DNA of 64,000 nucleotides from Peribacillus simplex (lineage in GTDB: Bacteria > Bacillota > Bacilli > Bacillales > DSM-1321), in the NCBI RefSeq assembly GCF_900156045.1, contig NZ_FTMX01000004.1, positions 529,462-593,461 on the forward strand, given 5' to 3'. The notes beneath the pieces are model-generated. The model was given only the letters and a program-made list of their open reading frames with translations. It was not told the DNA's origin and searched no databases. Position 1 is the first letter of the stretch. Every line of letters starts with the position of its first letter. Below, piece after piece: positions 1 to 8,940 of this stretch. The translations under genes and the position numbers were made by a program.

Positions 1-52
1 AAAGTTTGTTTTAACAGAAAAATGTATTAATTATTAGGAGGGATGATGACAT

Positions 53-1048
53 ATGGTTGAAAACCGTCATCTACAGGCAGGTCTCAGTGATGAGCAGGTG
101 CTTGAGATGTATAGAATAATGTTATTGGCAAGACGTATAGATGAACGGATGTGGCTGTTGAACAGATCTGGAAAAATTCCTTTTGTCGTTTCTTGTCAAG
201 GGCAGGAAGCAGCTCAAGTGGGAGCTGCATTTGCTTTGAATCGTGAAACGGATTATGTCCTTCCTTATTACCGCGATCTCGGTGTGGTGCTTGCGTTTGG
301 GATGACCGCAAGGGATTTAATGTTATCCAGTTTTGCAAAAGCGGAAGATCCAAATTCGGGCGGGCGTCAAATGCCTGGGCATTTTGGGCAAAAAAAGAAT
401 CGTATCGTGACGGGATCGTCGCCAGTTACCACTCAAGTCCCACATGCAGTGGGGATTGCACTCGCCGCAAAAATGGAAGGAAAAGATATTGTTTCATTCG
501 TTACATTCGGAGAGGGGTCATCAAACCAAGGTGATTTCCATGAAGGAGCGAATTTCGCAGGTGTACATAAACTTCCGGTTATCTTGATGTGCGAGAATAA
601 TCAGTATGCCATTTCCGTACCGATTGAAAAGCAATTGGCTTGCGGGAAAGTATCGGACCGGGCGATTGGTTATGGCATGCCAGGGGTGACGGTTGATGGA
701 AATGACCCGATCGAAGTATACCGGGTGGTGAAAGAAGCGGCCGAGAGAGGCAGGCGTGGTGAAGGACCAAGCTTAATCGAAACGGTTTCATACAGGCTTA
801 CACCACACTCAAGCGATGATGATGATAGTCAATACAGGTCGCCTGATGAAGTGGCGGAGGCGAAAAAAATAGATTCGATCATCACTTTCGGTGCCTATTT
901 AAAAGAAGCAGGAATCCTGGATGATCAAATGGAGAAACAAATGAACGAGGAAATAATGGAAGTTGTGAACGAAGCGACTGACTATGCGGAAAATGCTCCA
1001 TTTGCAAGTGAAGACACGCTCTCAAATTACGTTTACGCAGGTAAGTAA
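53..1048 (+). CDS. bkdAA: branched-chain 2-oxoacid dehydrogenase E1 alpha
   Basis: This 331-residue protein is the thiamine-diphosphate E1 alpha subunit of the branched-chain 2-oxoacid dehydrogenase complex, which decarboxylates the keto acids of Val, Leu and Ile in the cytoplasm. The ThDP/Mg motif begins at GEGSSNQGDFHEG (about residues 153-165) and closes at CENNQYAIS. The HFGQKKNRIVTGSSP stretch and the LTPHSSDDDDS phosphorylation-loop-like segment are typical of Bacillus BkdAA. The length matches the family at about 330 residues. The start is the ATG 10 nt after AGGAGGG (36-42); nearer ATGs are out of frame. The beta subunit follows after 12 nt. The first 52 nt of the window show no upstream gene, so it is unclear whether lpdV precedes it. 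Confidence 0.93.
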   Translation: MVENRHLQAGLSDEQVLEMYRIMLLARRIDERMWLLNRSGKIPFVVSCQGQEAAQVGAAFALNRETDYVLPYYRDLGVVLAFGMTARDLMLSSFAKAEDPNSGGRQMPGHFGQKKNRIVTGSSPVTTQVPHAVGIALAAKMEGKDIVSFVTFGEGSSNQGDFHEGANFAGVHKLPVILMCENNQYAISVPIEKQLACGKVSDRAIGYGMPGVTVDGNDPIEVYRVVKEAAERGRRGEGPSLIETVSYRLTPHSSDDDDSQYRSPDEVAEAKKIDSIITFGAYLKEAGILDDQMEKQMNEEIMEVVNEATDYAENAPFASEDTLSNYVYAGK

Positions 1049-1060
1049 GGAGGAAAGAAG

Positions 1061-2044
1061 ATGGCAGTGATATCTTATATAGATGCCGTGATAATGGCGA
1101 TGAGGGAAGAAATGGAACGTGATCCCCGTGTATTTGTTTTAGGTGAGGACGTGGGGGTAAAAGGCGGAGTGTTTAAAGCGACTACAGGGTTATACGAACA
1201 ATTCGGGGAACAGCGTGTCATTGATACGCCGCTTGCTGAATCCGCAATCGCAGGAGTTGGCATCGGCGCGGCCATGTATGGAATGAGGCCGATTGCGGAA
1301 ATGCAATTCGCTGATTTTATCATGCCCGCAATCAACCAAATCATTTCGGAAGCTGCAAAAATCCGCTATCGCTCCAATAATGACTGGCATTGCCCTATCG
1401 TCATCAGAGCTCCATACGGCGGGGGTGTACATGGGGCGTTATACCATTCACAATCCGTTGAAGCCATTTTTGCCAATCAACCGGGACTTAAAATTGTCAT
1501 GCCCTCTACACCCTACGACGTGAAAGGTTTATTGAAAGCAGCCATTCGCGATGAAGATCCAGTCCTTTTCTTTGAACATAAACGTGCCTATCGCCTTATT
1601 AAAGAAGAAGTGCCGAATGATGATTATGTTTTACCGATTGGGAAAGCGGATGTAAAACGTGAAGGAGAGGACGTTACAGTGATCACTTACGGCCTTTGTG
1701 TTCATTTTGCGCTTCAGGCAGCTGAAAGGCTGGCCAGTGATGGCATATCCGTTCATATTCTTGATTTACGAACCGTTTATCCATTAGATCAGGAAGCCAT
1801 TATGGAAGCTGCATCTAAAACAGGAAAAGTCCTATTGGTTACTGAAGATAATAAGGAAGGAAGCATCATTAGTGAAGTATCGGCGATCATTGCAGAAAAC
1901 TGCCTCTTCGATCTGGATGCCCCAATCATGAGACTCGCGGGCCCGGATGTCCCAGCGATGCCATATTCACCATCATTGGAGAAATCCTTCATGGTGAATC
2001 CTGAAAAAGTAGAAAAGGCACTTAGGGACCTTGTTGCCTATTGA
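1061..2044 (+). CDS. bkdAB: branched-chain 2-oxoacid dehydrogenase E1 beta
   Basis: This 327-residue E1 beta subunit forms the alpha2-beta2 E1 heterotetramer with BkdAA and completes its ThDP-binding interface. Family hallmarks are VLGEDVGVKGGVFKAT near residue 26, DTPLAESAIAGVGIGAA near residue 55, and the C-terminal transketolase half with LDLRTVYPLD and VTEDNKEGS. It starts at an ATG behind AAGGAGG, 12 nt after bkdAA, so the two are co-transcribed. In Bacillus the E2 gene (bkdB) normally follows directly. Here a strong terminator follows and no lipoyl transacylase is present anywhere in the window, so E2 and E3 must come from elsewhere if this E1 is functional. Confidence 0.93.
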   Translation: MAVISYIDAVIMAMREEMERDPRVFVLGEDVGVKGGVFKATTGLYEQFGEQRVIDTPLAESAIAGVGIGAAMYGMRPIAEMQFADFIMPAINQIISEAAKIRYRSNNDWHCPIVIRAPYGGGVHGALYHSQSVEAIFANQPGLKIVMPSTPYDVKGLLKAAIRDEDPVLFFEHKRAYRLIKEEVPNDDYVLPIGKADVKREGEDVTVITYGLCVHFALQAAERLASDGISVHILDLRTVYPLDQEAIMEAASKTGKVLLVTEDNKEGSIISEVSAIIAENCLFDLDAPIMRLAGPDVPAMPYSPSLEKSFMVNPEKVEKALRDLVAY

Positions 2045-2061
2045 ACGAATCTTAAAATAGT

Positions 2062-2104
2062 ACAAACAAAGCATCCTCCATCTGGGGGATGCTTTGTTTG
2101 TTCA
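2062..2104 (+). terminator. terminator after bkdAB
   Basis: A perfect 15-bp inverted repeat (arms 2062-2076 and 2087-2101) is followed by a T-rich tail. It lies 18 nt after the bkdAB stop and ends the transcript before any E2 gene. Confidence 0.9.
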
Positions 2105-2190
2105 CGTGATTGATCATGCCCATTAAAAATCAATTAAGGAAATCGCCAAGGATGTCACTTGATCAAAAATACGCATGAATAAAAAAATCA

Positions 2191-2221
2191 TTGAAACGGC
2201 ATTTGAAATGCGTGGTATTAT
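2191..2221 (+). promoter_or_regulatory. probable promoter with palindrome, sigma-54 activator gene
   Basis: TTGAAA (2191-2196) and an extended -10, TGG-TATTAT (2216-2221), are separated by 19 nt. The spacer holds the perfect palindrome GCATTT-G-AAATGC (2199-2211), a plausible repressor or autoregulatory site. The 19-nt spacing is longer than ideal, so the -35 assignment is tentative. Confidence 0.4.
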
Positions 2222-2252
2222 ATGGTAAAGAATCTATATAAAGGAGCTTAAG

Positions 2253-3620
2253 ATGAATACTGGACAATTCTCCAATAATAAACTATTAGATATAGTGTTT
2301 GAAAGTACATATTATGGAATTGTAATTGTCGATAGTAATGGGAAAATTCAATACATTAGCAATAAATATTGTGAATTTTTAAATGTTGAACGCGACACAG
2401 TGATTGGTGAACATGTGACGAATATAATTGAAAATACAAGGCTACACCTTGTAGTGCAAATAGGTAAATCGGAAATCGCTGATATACATTTTATTCGTGG
2501 TGATTTTGTTATTGCAAATCGCATTCCTATCATCGAAAATAATGAAATAATTGGTGCAATCGGGACAATAATGTTTCGTGATCTTGATGACTGGAATAAA
2601 ATGAATAGTCACATTAAGGAGATACTGACAAAACATAATTTTTACAGAAATGAAATAGATGTTACAAATGGAGTAAAGTATTCCTTACACAACTTAATTG
2701 GAACTTCTCAAGAAATACAACAGTTAAAAGAACGTGTGAAAAGGTTGGCTAGAGGTGATATCTCTGTACTAATTAGAGGAGAAAGCGGTACAGGCAAGGA
2801 AATAATAGCACATAGCATTCATCAGTTAAGTGGAAGAAGCGACAAGCCGCTTGTGAAAATAAATTGTAGTTCAATTCCGGAACACTTGTTAGAATCTGAA
2901 CTTTTCGGTTATGAAGAAGGTGCCTTTACAGGGGCAAAAAAGGGAGGTAAAATAGGAAAGTTTCAATTTGCTGATGGTGGGACGGTTTTTCTTGACGAAA
3001 TTGGTGATATGCCTCAGCAAATGCAAGTCAAGTTATTAAGGGTCCTTCAGGAGAAAGAGTTTGAGCCTGTAGGTTCGCTTTACCCAAAAAAACTAAATGT
3101 TCGAGTGATTGCTGCAACAAATCGCCCTTTAGAAAAATTGGTTGAAGAAAAGCTATTTCGTGAAGACTTATTTTATAGAATTAATGCTGTCCAATTATTT
3201 GTTCCTCCTTTAAGAGATAGAATTGAAGATATCCCTTTACTTGTAGATTATTTTTTTAAAAAAATCACAGCTCGAATAGGAAAACGAGTAACCTCCATAC
3301 ACCCAGAGGTGATTTCATTAATAGAGCGCCATAACTGGCCAGGGAATATCAGAGAACTAGAGAATGTGATTGATGCAGGTGTTCACCTATCAAATGAAGA
3401 GGTAATGGGAAAGGATGCTTTACCTGATTATCTAAAACTTCATAAGGTGCATATGAAAGAATTAAGTTTAAAGGATTGTGTAGAGGAAACAGAAAAGAAG
3501 GAAATCGAAAGAGCGTTAAGGAGGTTCAAGTTTGATAAAAAAAGGGTTGCGGAAGCTCTTGGGATAGGGAATTCTACCCTTTACGATAAAATTAGAAAAT
3601 ATCAGATTTCTGACCAATAA
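2253..3620 (+). CDS. PAS-AAA+-Fis sigma-54-dependent activator
   Basis: This 455-residue bacterial enhancer-binding protein activates RNA polymerase carrying SigL (sigma-54). It has an N-terminal PAS domain (about residues 10-115), a linker, an AAA+ domain with Walker A GESGTGKE (about 176), the sigma-54 contact loop GAFTGA (about 224) and Walker B VFLDEIGD (about 246), and a Fis-type helix-turn-helix at the C-terminus (about 425-455). The layout resembles B. subtilis RocR/BkdR. BkdR regulates bkd in B. subtilis, but here the gene lies downstream of bkdAB behind a terminator. The nearest sigma-54 promoter is at 3868, so the acyl-CoA ligase cluster is the likelier target. The start is ATG behind AAAGGAG. 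The effector is unknown. Confidence 0.9.
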   Translation: MNTGQFSNNKLLDIVFESTYYGIVIVDSNGKIQYISNKYCEFLNVERDTVIGEHVTNIIENTRLHLVVQIGKSEIADIHFIRGDFVIANRIPIIENNEIIGAIGTIMFRDLDDWNKMNSHIKEILTKHNFYRNEIDVTNGVKYSLHNLIGTSQEIQQLKERVKRLARGDISVLIRGESGTGKEIIAHSIHQLSGRSDKPLVKINCSSIPEHLLESELFGYEEGAFTGAKKGGKIGKFQFADGGTVFLDEIGDMPQQMQVKLLRVLQEKEFEPVGSLYPKKLNVRVIAATNRPLEKLVEEKLFREDLFYRINAVQLFVPPLRDRIEDIPLLVDYFFKKITARIGKRVTSIHPEVISLIERHNWPGNIRELENVIDAGVHLSNEEVMGKDALPDYLKLHKVHMKELSLKDCVEETEKKEIERALRRFKFDKKRVAEALGIGNSTLYDKIRKYQISDQ

Positions 3621-3670
3621 AAATAAATCCGGGATTTCAGAATTCATTCCGAAATCCCGGATTTATTTTT
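3621..3670 (+). terminator. terminator after sigma-54 activator
   Basis: A perfect 18-bp stem (3621-3638 with 3651-3668) and a 12-nt loop are followed by T residues, immediately after the stop codon. The T/A symmetry means it could also act on the opposite strand. Confidence 0.93.
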
Positions 3671-3745
3671 TAATTTCCGTATTAATGTTGATAGAGTTCA
3701 CTTTAAAGGAGAAACAAGGCTATAAATTATGAAAATTAATGAATG

Positions 3746-3782
3746 AAAAATCAGCTGATCTTACTTCAGTTGATTTTTTTTG
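3746..3782 (+). terminator. second hairpin terminator
   Basis: A 13-bp stem with one G-T pair (3746-3758 with 3766-3778) ends in an unbroken T-run. It insulates the activator transcript from the sigma-54 promoter that follows. Confidence 0.75.
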
Positions 3783-3791
3783 GTTGTTTTC

Positions 3792-3864
3792 CGAAAAACC
3801 AGAAAATAAGTTATTGGGTTTTTCGCGATTATTAAGGACTGTAAGTCAGTAAGGGTTTTTTCGG
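3792..3864 (+). promoter_or_regulatory. candidate upstream activating sequence
   Basis: The 9-bp arms CGAAAAACC (3792-3800) and GGTTTTTCG (3817-3825) form a perfect inverted repeat with a 16-nt spacer. A similar half-site, GGGTTTTTTCGG, sits at 3853-3864, next to the sigma-54 promoter. This is the expected position for enhancer sites bound by the Fis-domain activator encoded upstream. Confidence 0.6.
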
Positions 3865-3867
3865 TTT

Positions 3868-3883
3868 TGGAATGAATCTTGCA
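3868..3883 (+). promoter_or_regulatory. sigma-54 (SigL) promoter
   Basis: TGGAAT-N5-TTGCAT has invariant GG at 3869-3870 and GC at 3881-3882, exactly 10 nt apart, as sigma-54 holoenzyme requires. The expected transcript start is near 3894, giving a leader of about 160 nt before the acyl-CoA ligase gene. Confidence 0.85.
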
Positions 3884-4051
3884 TTCAAAATTAGAAGAAA
3901 GGAGGAAAGAAAACGATAAAGACGAGTGGTCAAATTAATGGCTTGTAAGAGGGCCCCGTTTAGAAAGTTTTAGAATTGATTAGAACATTATTTAGCGGCA
4001 TTGCAGCCTGAATTTTGTCTATATTTTTTTAATTAAAAAGGAGGAATTTCA

Positions 4052-5608
4052 TTGGATGTCGGTTTTATCACAAGAAAAATGGCGAATGATTTAAATAATA
4101 TTAATCCTAAAAAAATAGCAATAAAAGAAGAAGTAGGAAAGTCGATGACGTACATGGATCTCCACCTTATATCAAATGCGTATGCAAACAAGCTTTACGA
4201 AATTGGAGTGCGAAAAGGGGATCGTGTCGGTATTTTGCTATACAACTGTCTTGAATATTTTAGTCTATATTTTGCCATTGCGAAAATCGGTGCAATTGCA
4301 GTTCGACTTAATTTTAGACTTTCAAGTGCTGAGCTTGAGTATGCATTAAATGATTCACAGACAAAAATATTGTGCTTCCATTCTAACTTAGCCAATCAGC
4401 TGGAATCAGTTTGTAATCAAGTTTCTGTTGAACGTTATTTTTGTCTTCCTCATAGAAATGGCTCATCCCCAGGTTGGTCTGAGTCATGGAGTGTTTTAGA
4501 AAGTGGTTCGGTAGATGAGGTCAAAGTCGATAACATTAAATTAAACGATCCAGTTATGCTTATGTACACTTCAGGAACAACGGGAAGACCTAAAGGTGCG
4601 ATTTGGACTCATGATACAACTTTCTGGTTTTCCACGATACAAGCTCTGAAATGGAAATTTACAGGGCGAGAAGTTGCGATGACGACAGGGCCACTATACC
4701 ATGTTGGAGCGATGGAAGATATTGCACTTCCCATTCTACTGATGGGTGGAAGGGTAATAATTACAAAAAGCCAAGAATTCGAGATTGGAAGAATTCTTTC
4801 CGTTATTGAAGAGGAAAAAGTGACCGATTCTTTTTTATTCCCTTTCATGATTTATGAAATGCTAAATTTGCCTGAAATTGAAAAGTATCAGCTTAAATCT
4901 TTAAAAACTATTTATACAGGTGGTGACCCGCTTATGCCATGGGCACTGGAACAATTAAAAAAGAGGTATCCTCAAATTGGAGTTGTTCAAGTTTACGGGT
5001 TAACTGAAGGACAGCCAATTGCGGCTTCGCTTGAACCCAAGGATGCTTTTACAAAAAGCCATACCGTTGGAAAGCCGATGCCACTTACAGAAATAAATAT
5101 TATCGATGAAGAGGGGACGCCTTTGCCAGTTGGTGAAATTGGTGAAATTACTATTAAAAGTCCAGCGGTGTCTGAGGGGTATTGGAGGAAACCAGATGCC
5201 ACTATGGAAACATTTGTGAATGGGTGGTGTAAAACAGGAGACATGGGAAAATTCGATCATGATGGGTATCTATCAATTGCAGGCAGAAAAAAAGATATGA
5301 TTCGGAGCGGTGGTGAAAACATTTACTCAGCGGAAATTGAAGATGTCTTATACCGCCATGAGGAAGTGAAGGAAGTTTCAATAATTGGTATTCCTGATCC
5401 CAAATATATTGAGGCTGTATGTGCTGTTATTGTTAAAAAAGAAGGAGCCAAACTGACGGAGGAAGATGTTGTTAATTATTGTAAGGAACATCTTGCTAGC
5501 TACAAAAAACCTAGAAAGGTCACATTTGTTGATGAAATACCACGTACCCCATCTGGGAAGGTTCAAAAGTTTATTCTTCGTAAACAATTTAGTGGAATGG
5601 ATAAATAA
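4052..5608 (+). CDS. AMP-forming acyl-CoA synthetase (class I adenylate-forming)
   Basis: This 518-residue ligase activates a carboxylic acid to acyl-AMP and then acyl-CoA. Visible motifs are the P-loop YTSGTTGRPKG (about 172), YGLTEG (about 314), TGD near 395, the hinge and A8 region GRKKDMIRSGGENIYS, and PRTPSGKVQK with the catalytic lysine near 500. These are the hallmarks of FadD/medium-chain acyl-CoA ligases; the substrate cannot be read from sequence. The start is TTG at 4052, 7 nt after AAGGAGG; the ATG at 4056 is out of frame. It is the first gene behind the sigma-54 promoter and is followed by beta-oxidation-type genes. Confidence 0.88.
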   Translation: MDVGFITRKMANDLNNINPKKIAIKEEVGKSMTYMDLHLISNAYANKLYEIGVRKGDRVGILLYNCLEYFSLYFAIAKIGAIAVRLNFRLSSAELEYALNDSQTKILCFHSNLANQLESVCNQVSVERYFCLPHRNGSSPGWSESWSVLESGSVDEVKVDNIKLNDPVMLMYTSGTTGRPKGAIWTHDTTFWFSTIQALKWKFTGREVAMTTGPLYHVGAMEDIALPILLMGGRVIITKSQEFEIGRILSVIEEEKVTDSFLFPFMIYEMLNLPEIEKYQLKSLKTIYTGGDPLMPWALEQLKKRYPQIGVVQVYGLTEGQPIAASLEPKDAFTKSHTVGKPMPLTEINIIDEEGTPLPVGEIGEITIKSPAVSEGYWRKPDATMETFVNGWCKTGDMGKFDHDGYLSIAGRKKDMIRSGGENIYSAEIEDVLYRHEEVKEVSIIGIPDPKYIEAVCAVIVKKEGAKLTEEDVVNYCKEHLASYKKPRKVTFVDEIPRTPSGKVQKFILRKQFSGMDK

Positions 5609-5785
5609 GGGGTTTATGGAGGGGTGAAAAAGGTTTTGTGAATACATTATTTCACTTTGTTTTAAAAGTCACACAACCACAAAGGATTCTCTCATAAATA
5701 TCTGGGGCACCCACTGATTCACGTTTTTAAATATGCCAGAGCATTTGGAACCCACATGTACACTTTAGGTTTAGGAGGAAAGCTG

Positions 5786-6580
5786 ATGAAGAATAAGGAT
5801 CAAGTTGTTTCATGGTCAAAACAGGGTAATATTGCAACGATTATTATTGATAATCCACCTGTTAATGTATTGAGCGCAGATGTAATAGAACAATTGAATC
5901 TTGTGGTGGATGAAATTGAAAGCGATTACAATATTAAGGTCATTATACTTACCGGTGAAGGCGAAAGAGCTTTTGTTGCTGGAGGAGATATTAAAGAATT
6001 TCCGGAATGGATTGGAAAAGGAGTGGAAGAAGGAAAGGGGAAATCACTTTGGCTTCAGAAACCACTTAATAAAATTGAACGGTTATCTCGACCAACTATT
6101 GCTGCAATCAACGGGTTAGCACTAGGTGGAGGATGTGAACTTGCCTTAAGTTGTGATATTCGAATTGCGGAGGAACATATTAGGATTGGTCTTCCTGAAA
6201 TTAAATTAGGATTGTTTCCAGGTGCAGGGGGAACTCAAAGACTTCCTAGACTGATAGGTAAAGCCAAAGCAAAAGAAATGATCTTTACTGGAGAGCCACT
6301 GAATGCAGAAGATGCCAAACAAATAGGGCTTGTTAATCATGTTGTGCCAAAGGGCGAATCTTTAGAAAAAGCAAAGGAAATGGCAAAATGTATTTGCAAT
6401 TATTCTTTACAATCTTTAACTTTTGCAAAGCATTCTATTGATTATGGTTATGAACAAACACTTGAAGATGGACTCGTGATTGAGGCTGAAAATTTTGGTC
6501 ATGTTTTTCAGACTAAGGACGTAAAGGAAGGAGTTGAAGCCTTTATCAATAAAAGAGATCCAAACTTCATTGATCAGTAA
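5786..6580 (+). CDS. enoyl-CoA hydratase/isomerase (crotonase family)
   Basis: This 264-residue crotonase hydrates a trans-2-enoyl-CoA. The oxyanion-hole and catalytic regions are intact: AGGDIKEF near residue 65, GGGCE (about 114-118) with the first catalytic Glu, and GLPEIKLGLFPGAGGTQRL with the second catalytic Glu near 138. The chosen start is ATG 5786, preceded by AGGAGGAAAGC; the in-frame ATG 30 nt upstream has no ribosome binding site. It lies 177 nt after the acyl-CoA ligase on the same strand with no clear terminator, so read-through from the sigma-54 promoter is likely. Confidence 0.88.
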   Translation: MKNKDQVVSWSKQGNIATIIIDNPPVNVLSADVIEQLNLVVDEIESDYNIKVIILTGEGERAFVAGGDIKEFPEWIGKGVEEGKGKSLWLQKPLNKIERLSRPTIAAINGLALGGGCELALSCDIRIAEEHIRIGLPEIKLGLFPGAGGTQRLPRLIGKAKAKEMIFTGEPLNAEDAKQIGLVNHVVPKGESLEKAKEMAKCICNYSLQSLTFAKHSIDYGYEQTLEDGLVIEAENFGHVFQTKDVKEGVEAFINKRDPNFIDQ

Positions 6581-6826
6581 TCCCCCATGACCAAATCCAG
6601 GTCAAGTCCCATTTTTTTAAAAAAGCAAATTCTAAAGTAACTCATCTTTGTTAATAAACAAAATCGTTTAATAGGAACAGTGGATTTACTCGGGAAATTA
6701 ATTAGAGTTATTAACTAAATGTGCACCGGAAAACTGTCCTAAAATGCCAATAAATCTTGGGGCAAAGCATTCAAACCAGCAACAAATGATAACATATTAT
6801 ATTTTGAGAAAAAGGGGGAAGTCGAG

Positions 6827-8293
6827 TTGGATGTAATGATTATTATTATTTCACTAGGATTACTTATGTTTCTAGCATATCGGGGATTTTCCGTTATACT
6901 TTTTGCACCATTGTGCGCTTTGTTTGCTGTATTTTTAACGGATCCTGGACATGTTTTACCTTTCTTCTCTAATATATTTATGGTTAAGTTGGTCGAATTT
7001 GTTAAATTATATTTTCCGGTTTTTCTACTAGGTGCTATTTTTGGGAAATTGGTTGAAATAAGTGGTGTTGCAAAAAGCATAGCTAAAATTATTGTCCGTT
7101 TTATCGGAGCTAAACAAGCCATTCTAGCCATTGTGATAATGGGCGCAATCCTGACATATAGCGGAGTTAGTTTGTTTGTTGCAGTGTTTGCCATCTATCC
7201 ATTTGCTGCTCAGCTGTTTCGCGAGGCTAATATTCCAAAGCGATTAATTCCTGCGACAATCGCAGTTAGTGCATTTACCTTTTCCATGGATTCACTTCCA
7301 GGTTCTCCACAAATTCAGAATGTCATTCCGACGGGATTCTTTAAAACTGACATCTATGCTGCACCGACATTGGGGATCATTGGGGCAATATTTATCATTT
7401 CGTTGAGCCTTTTATACTTAAATCATTGTCGACATAAGGCAGCTAGAAACGGTGAAGGGTATTTTGGAATTGGTGATAAAGCTATTGATAAGGAAGCTGC
7501 TGAAGCAGAAATGGCAGCCAGTTCTGCTATATCAGTGGAAACGACTAACAAGTTGGGAATGGATTCTGAAAAAGCTATAAGTAGAAAAGACTGGCTTGCT
7601 TTTATTCCGTTGGTGTTAGTCGGAGTGATGAATAAGTTTTTTACTGAGTCTTTTCCTCTTTGGTATGCCAAAGGATTCGATTTTGCTACGATTGGGTTAA
7701 AAGATTATGGTATTGTCGATATGTCTAAAGTTATTGGTGTCTGGTCTGTAGAGATGGCTCTTATTCTCGGAATAATAGCCATCGTCTTATTAAACTTTAA
7801 AGCTGTTAAATTAAATTTCAATACGAGTATTAATATAGGCATTAGTGGGGCATTGCTAGCAACCATGAATACGGCAACCGAATATGGCTTTGGAGGTGTG
7901 ATTGCAGCTTTACCCGGCTTTACTGTGGTACAGGATTATCTCACTGGAATGTTTTCGAATCCTTTAATTAATGGGGCGATCATGACAAATGTTTTGTGTG
8001 GCATCACTGGATCAGGATCTGGTGGCATGAGCATTACGTTGAGTTTAATGGCGGATACGTATATACAAACTGCTGCTCATTTTGACATTCCGTTGGAAGT
8101 TTTACATCGTGTCATTTCTATGTCAGCAGGTGGATTTGATACTTTGCCACATAACGGAGCTATAATAACTCTTCTAGCTGTTACTGGACTCACACATCGC
8201 CAGGCATATAAAGACATTTTTGTTATTACCATTATAAAGACACTTGCTGTATTCTTTGTAATTGGTATATTCAGCTTGTTTGCAATCGTTTAA
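6827..8293 (+). CDS. GntP-family organic-acid:H+ symporter
   Basis: This 488-residue polytopic membrane protein has about 12 hydrophobic segments and a GntP-family pattern, including MDSLPGSPQIQNVIPT near residue 155 and SMSAGGFDTLPHNGAI near 430. It resembles the hydroxybutyrate/gluconate permease group (B. subtilis YxjC type) more than sugar-acid carriers, which fits its place among CoA-dependent acid-catabolism genes. A hydrophilic cytoplasmic loop lies near residues 200-260. The start is TTG 6827, 8 nt after AAAGGGGGA; the in-frame ATG at 6836 is too far from that site. The substrate is inferred to be a short hydroxy or keto acid. Confidence 0.82.
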   Translation: MDVMIIIISLGLLMFLAYRGFSVILFAPLCALFAVFLTDPGHVLPFFSNIFMVKLVEFVKLYFPVFLLGAIFGKLVEISGVAKSIAKIIVRFIGAKQAILAIVIMGAILTYSGVSLFVAVFAIYPFAAQLFREANIPKRLIPATIAVSAFTFSMDSLPGSPQIQNVIPTGFFKTDIYAAPTLGIIGAIFIISLSLLYLNHCRHKAARNGEGYFGIGDKAIDKEAAEAEMAASSAISVETTNKLGMDSEKAISRKDWLAFIPLVLVGVMNKFFTESFPLWYAKGFDFATIGLKDYGIVDMSKVIGVWSVEMALILGIIAIVLLNFKAVKLNFNTSINIGISGALLATMNTATEYGFGGVIAALPGFTVVQDYLTGMFSNPLINGAIMTNVLCGITGSGSGGMSITLSLMADTYIQTAAHFDIPLEVLHRVISMSAGGFDTLPHNGAIITLLAVTGLTHRQAYKDIFVITIIKTLAVFFVIGIFSLFAIV

Positions 8294-8493
8294 CCATTTC
8301 CCGTTGAACATAGGAATATACATTTCTATTTCTAGCTTTAACCGCTATTTATTTGGAATAATATGTATCCTAAAGGAAAAAATTTTTATTCGTGTTGATT
8401 ATAAGAAATAACACTAAATTATATAGTCTTTTAATATTTAATATCAGAATCTTCCGACTGATGATTCAATCACAAATAAAGGGGGATGAAGTA

Positions 8494-8940
8494 ATGTTTA
8501 ATAAATATTTTCATCAATATGAAATCGGAGAAACATGGATGTCGAAAGGACGTACTATAACCGAGGCTGATTTAGTAATGTTTTCTGCATTTAGCGGTGA
8601 CTGGTTTCCTCTCCATACTGATAAGGAGTATGCAGCAAATACACAATTTAAGCAACGCATAGCCCACGGAATGCTTATACTTTCGGTTGCAACCGGCTTA
8701 TTTCATTTTGAACCGGGAATCGTTGTTGCATTTTACGGTTTGGAGAAAGTTCGGTTTATAAACCCAACTTTTGTTGGGGACACGATACATGTAGAATTAA
8801 AGGTGATTGACCTTTTTGAAAAAGGCTATCAAGGTGTTGTGACAGTCATCCAAGAAATAAAAAAACAAACCGGAGAAACTGTAGCCATAGCCAACATGAA
8901 AATAATGGTCAATTCTGATGCCAATGTAAAAAAAATATAG
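8494..8940 (+). CDS. MaoC-like (R)-specific enoyl-CoA hydratase/dehydratase
   Basis: This 148-residue single hot-dog-fold protein has the hydratase-2 motif: FSAFSGDWFPLHTDKEYA carries the catalytic Asp and His, followed by RIAHGMLILS. Members hydrate 2-enoyl-CoA to (R)-3-hydroxyacyl-CoA or run the reverse. The start is ATG 8494 behind AAAGGGGGATG; the longer in-frame extension upstream has no ribosome binding site. It is the last gene of the ligase/hydratase/permease group. A crotonase (S-specific) and a MaoC (R-specific) hydratase side by side could epimerise a 3-hydroxyacyl-CoA, which is an inference. Confidence 0.85.
   Translation: MFNKYFHQYEIGETWMSKGRTITEADLVMFSAFSGDWFPLHTDKEYAANTQFKQRIAHGMLILSVATGLFHFEPGIVVAFYGLEKVRFINPTFVGDTIHVELKVIDLFEKGYQGVVTVIQEIKKQTGETVAIANMKIMVNSDANVKKI

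Noticed and set aside
2253..3620. Calling the first sigma-54 activator BkdR
   Set aside because: The domain layout fits, but it lies downstream of bkdAB behind a terminator and faces a sigma-54 promoter for other genes; no sigma-54 site is visible before bkdAA in the 52 nt available.
6739..7194. Minus-strand 151-codon open frame across the start of the GntP gene
   Set aside because: It is a shadow of the hydrophobic permease coding sequence and has no ribosome binding site or recognisable domain.
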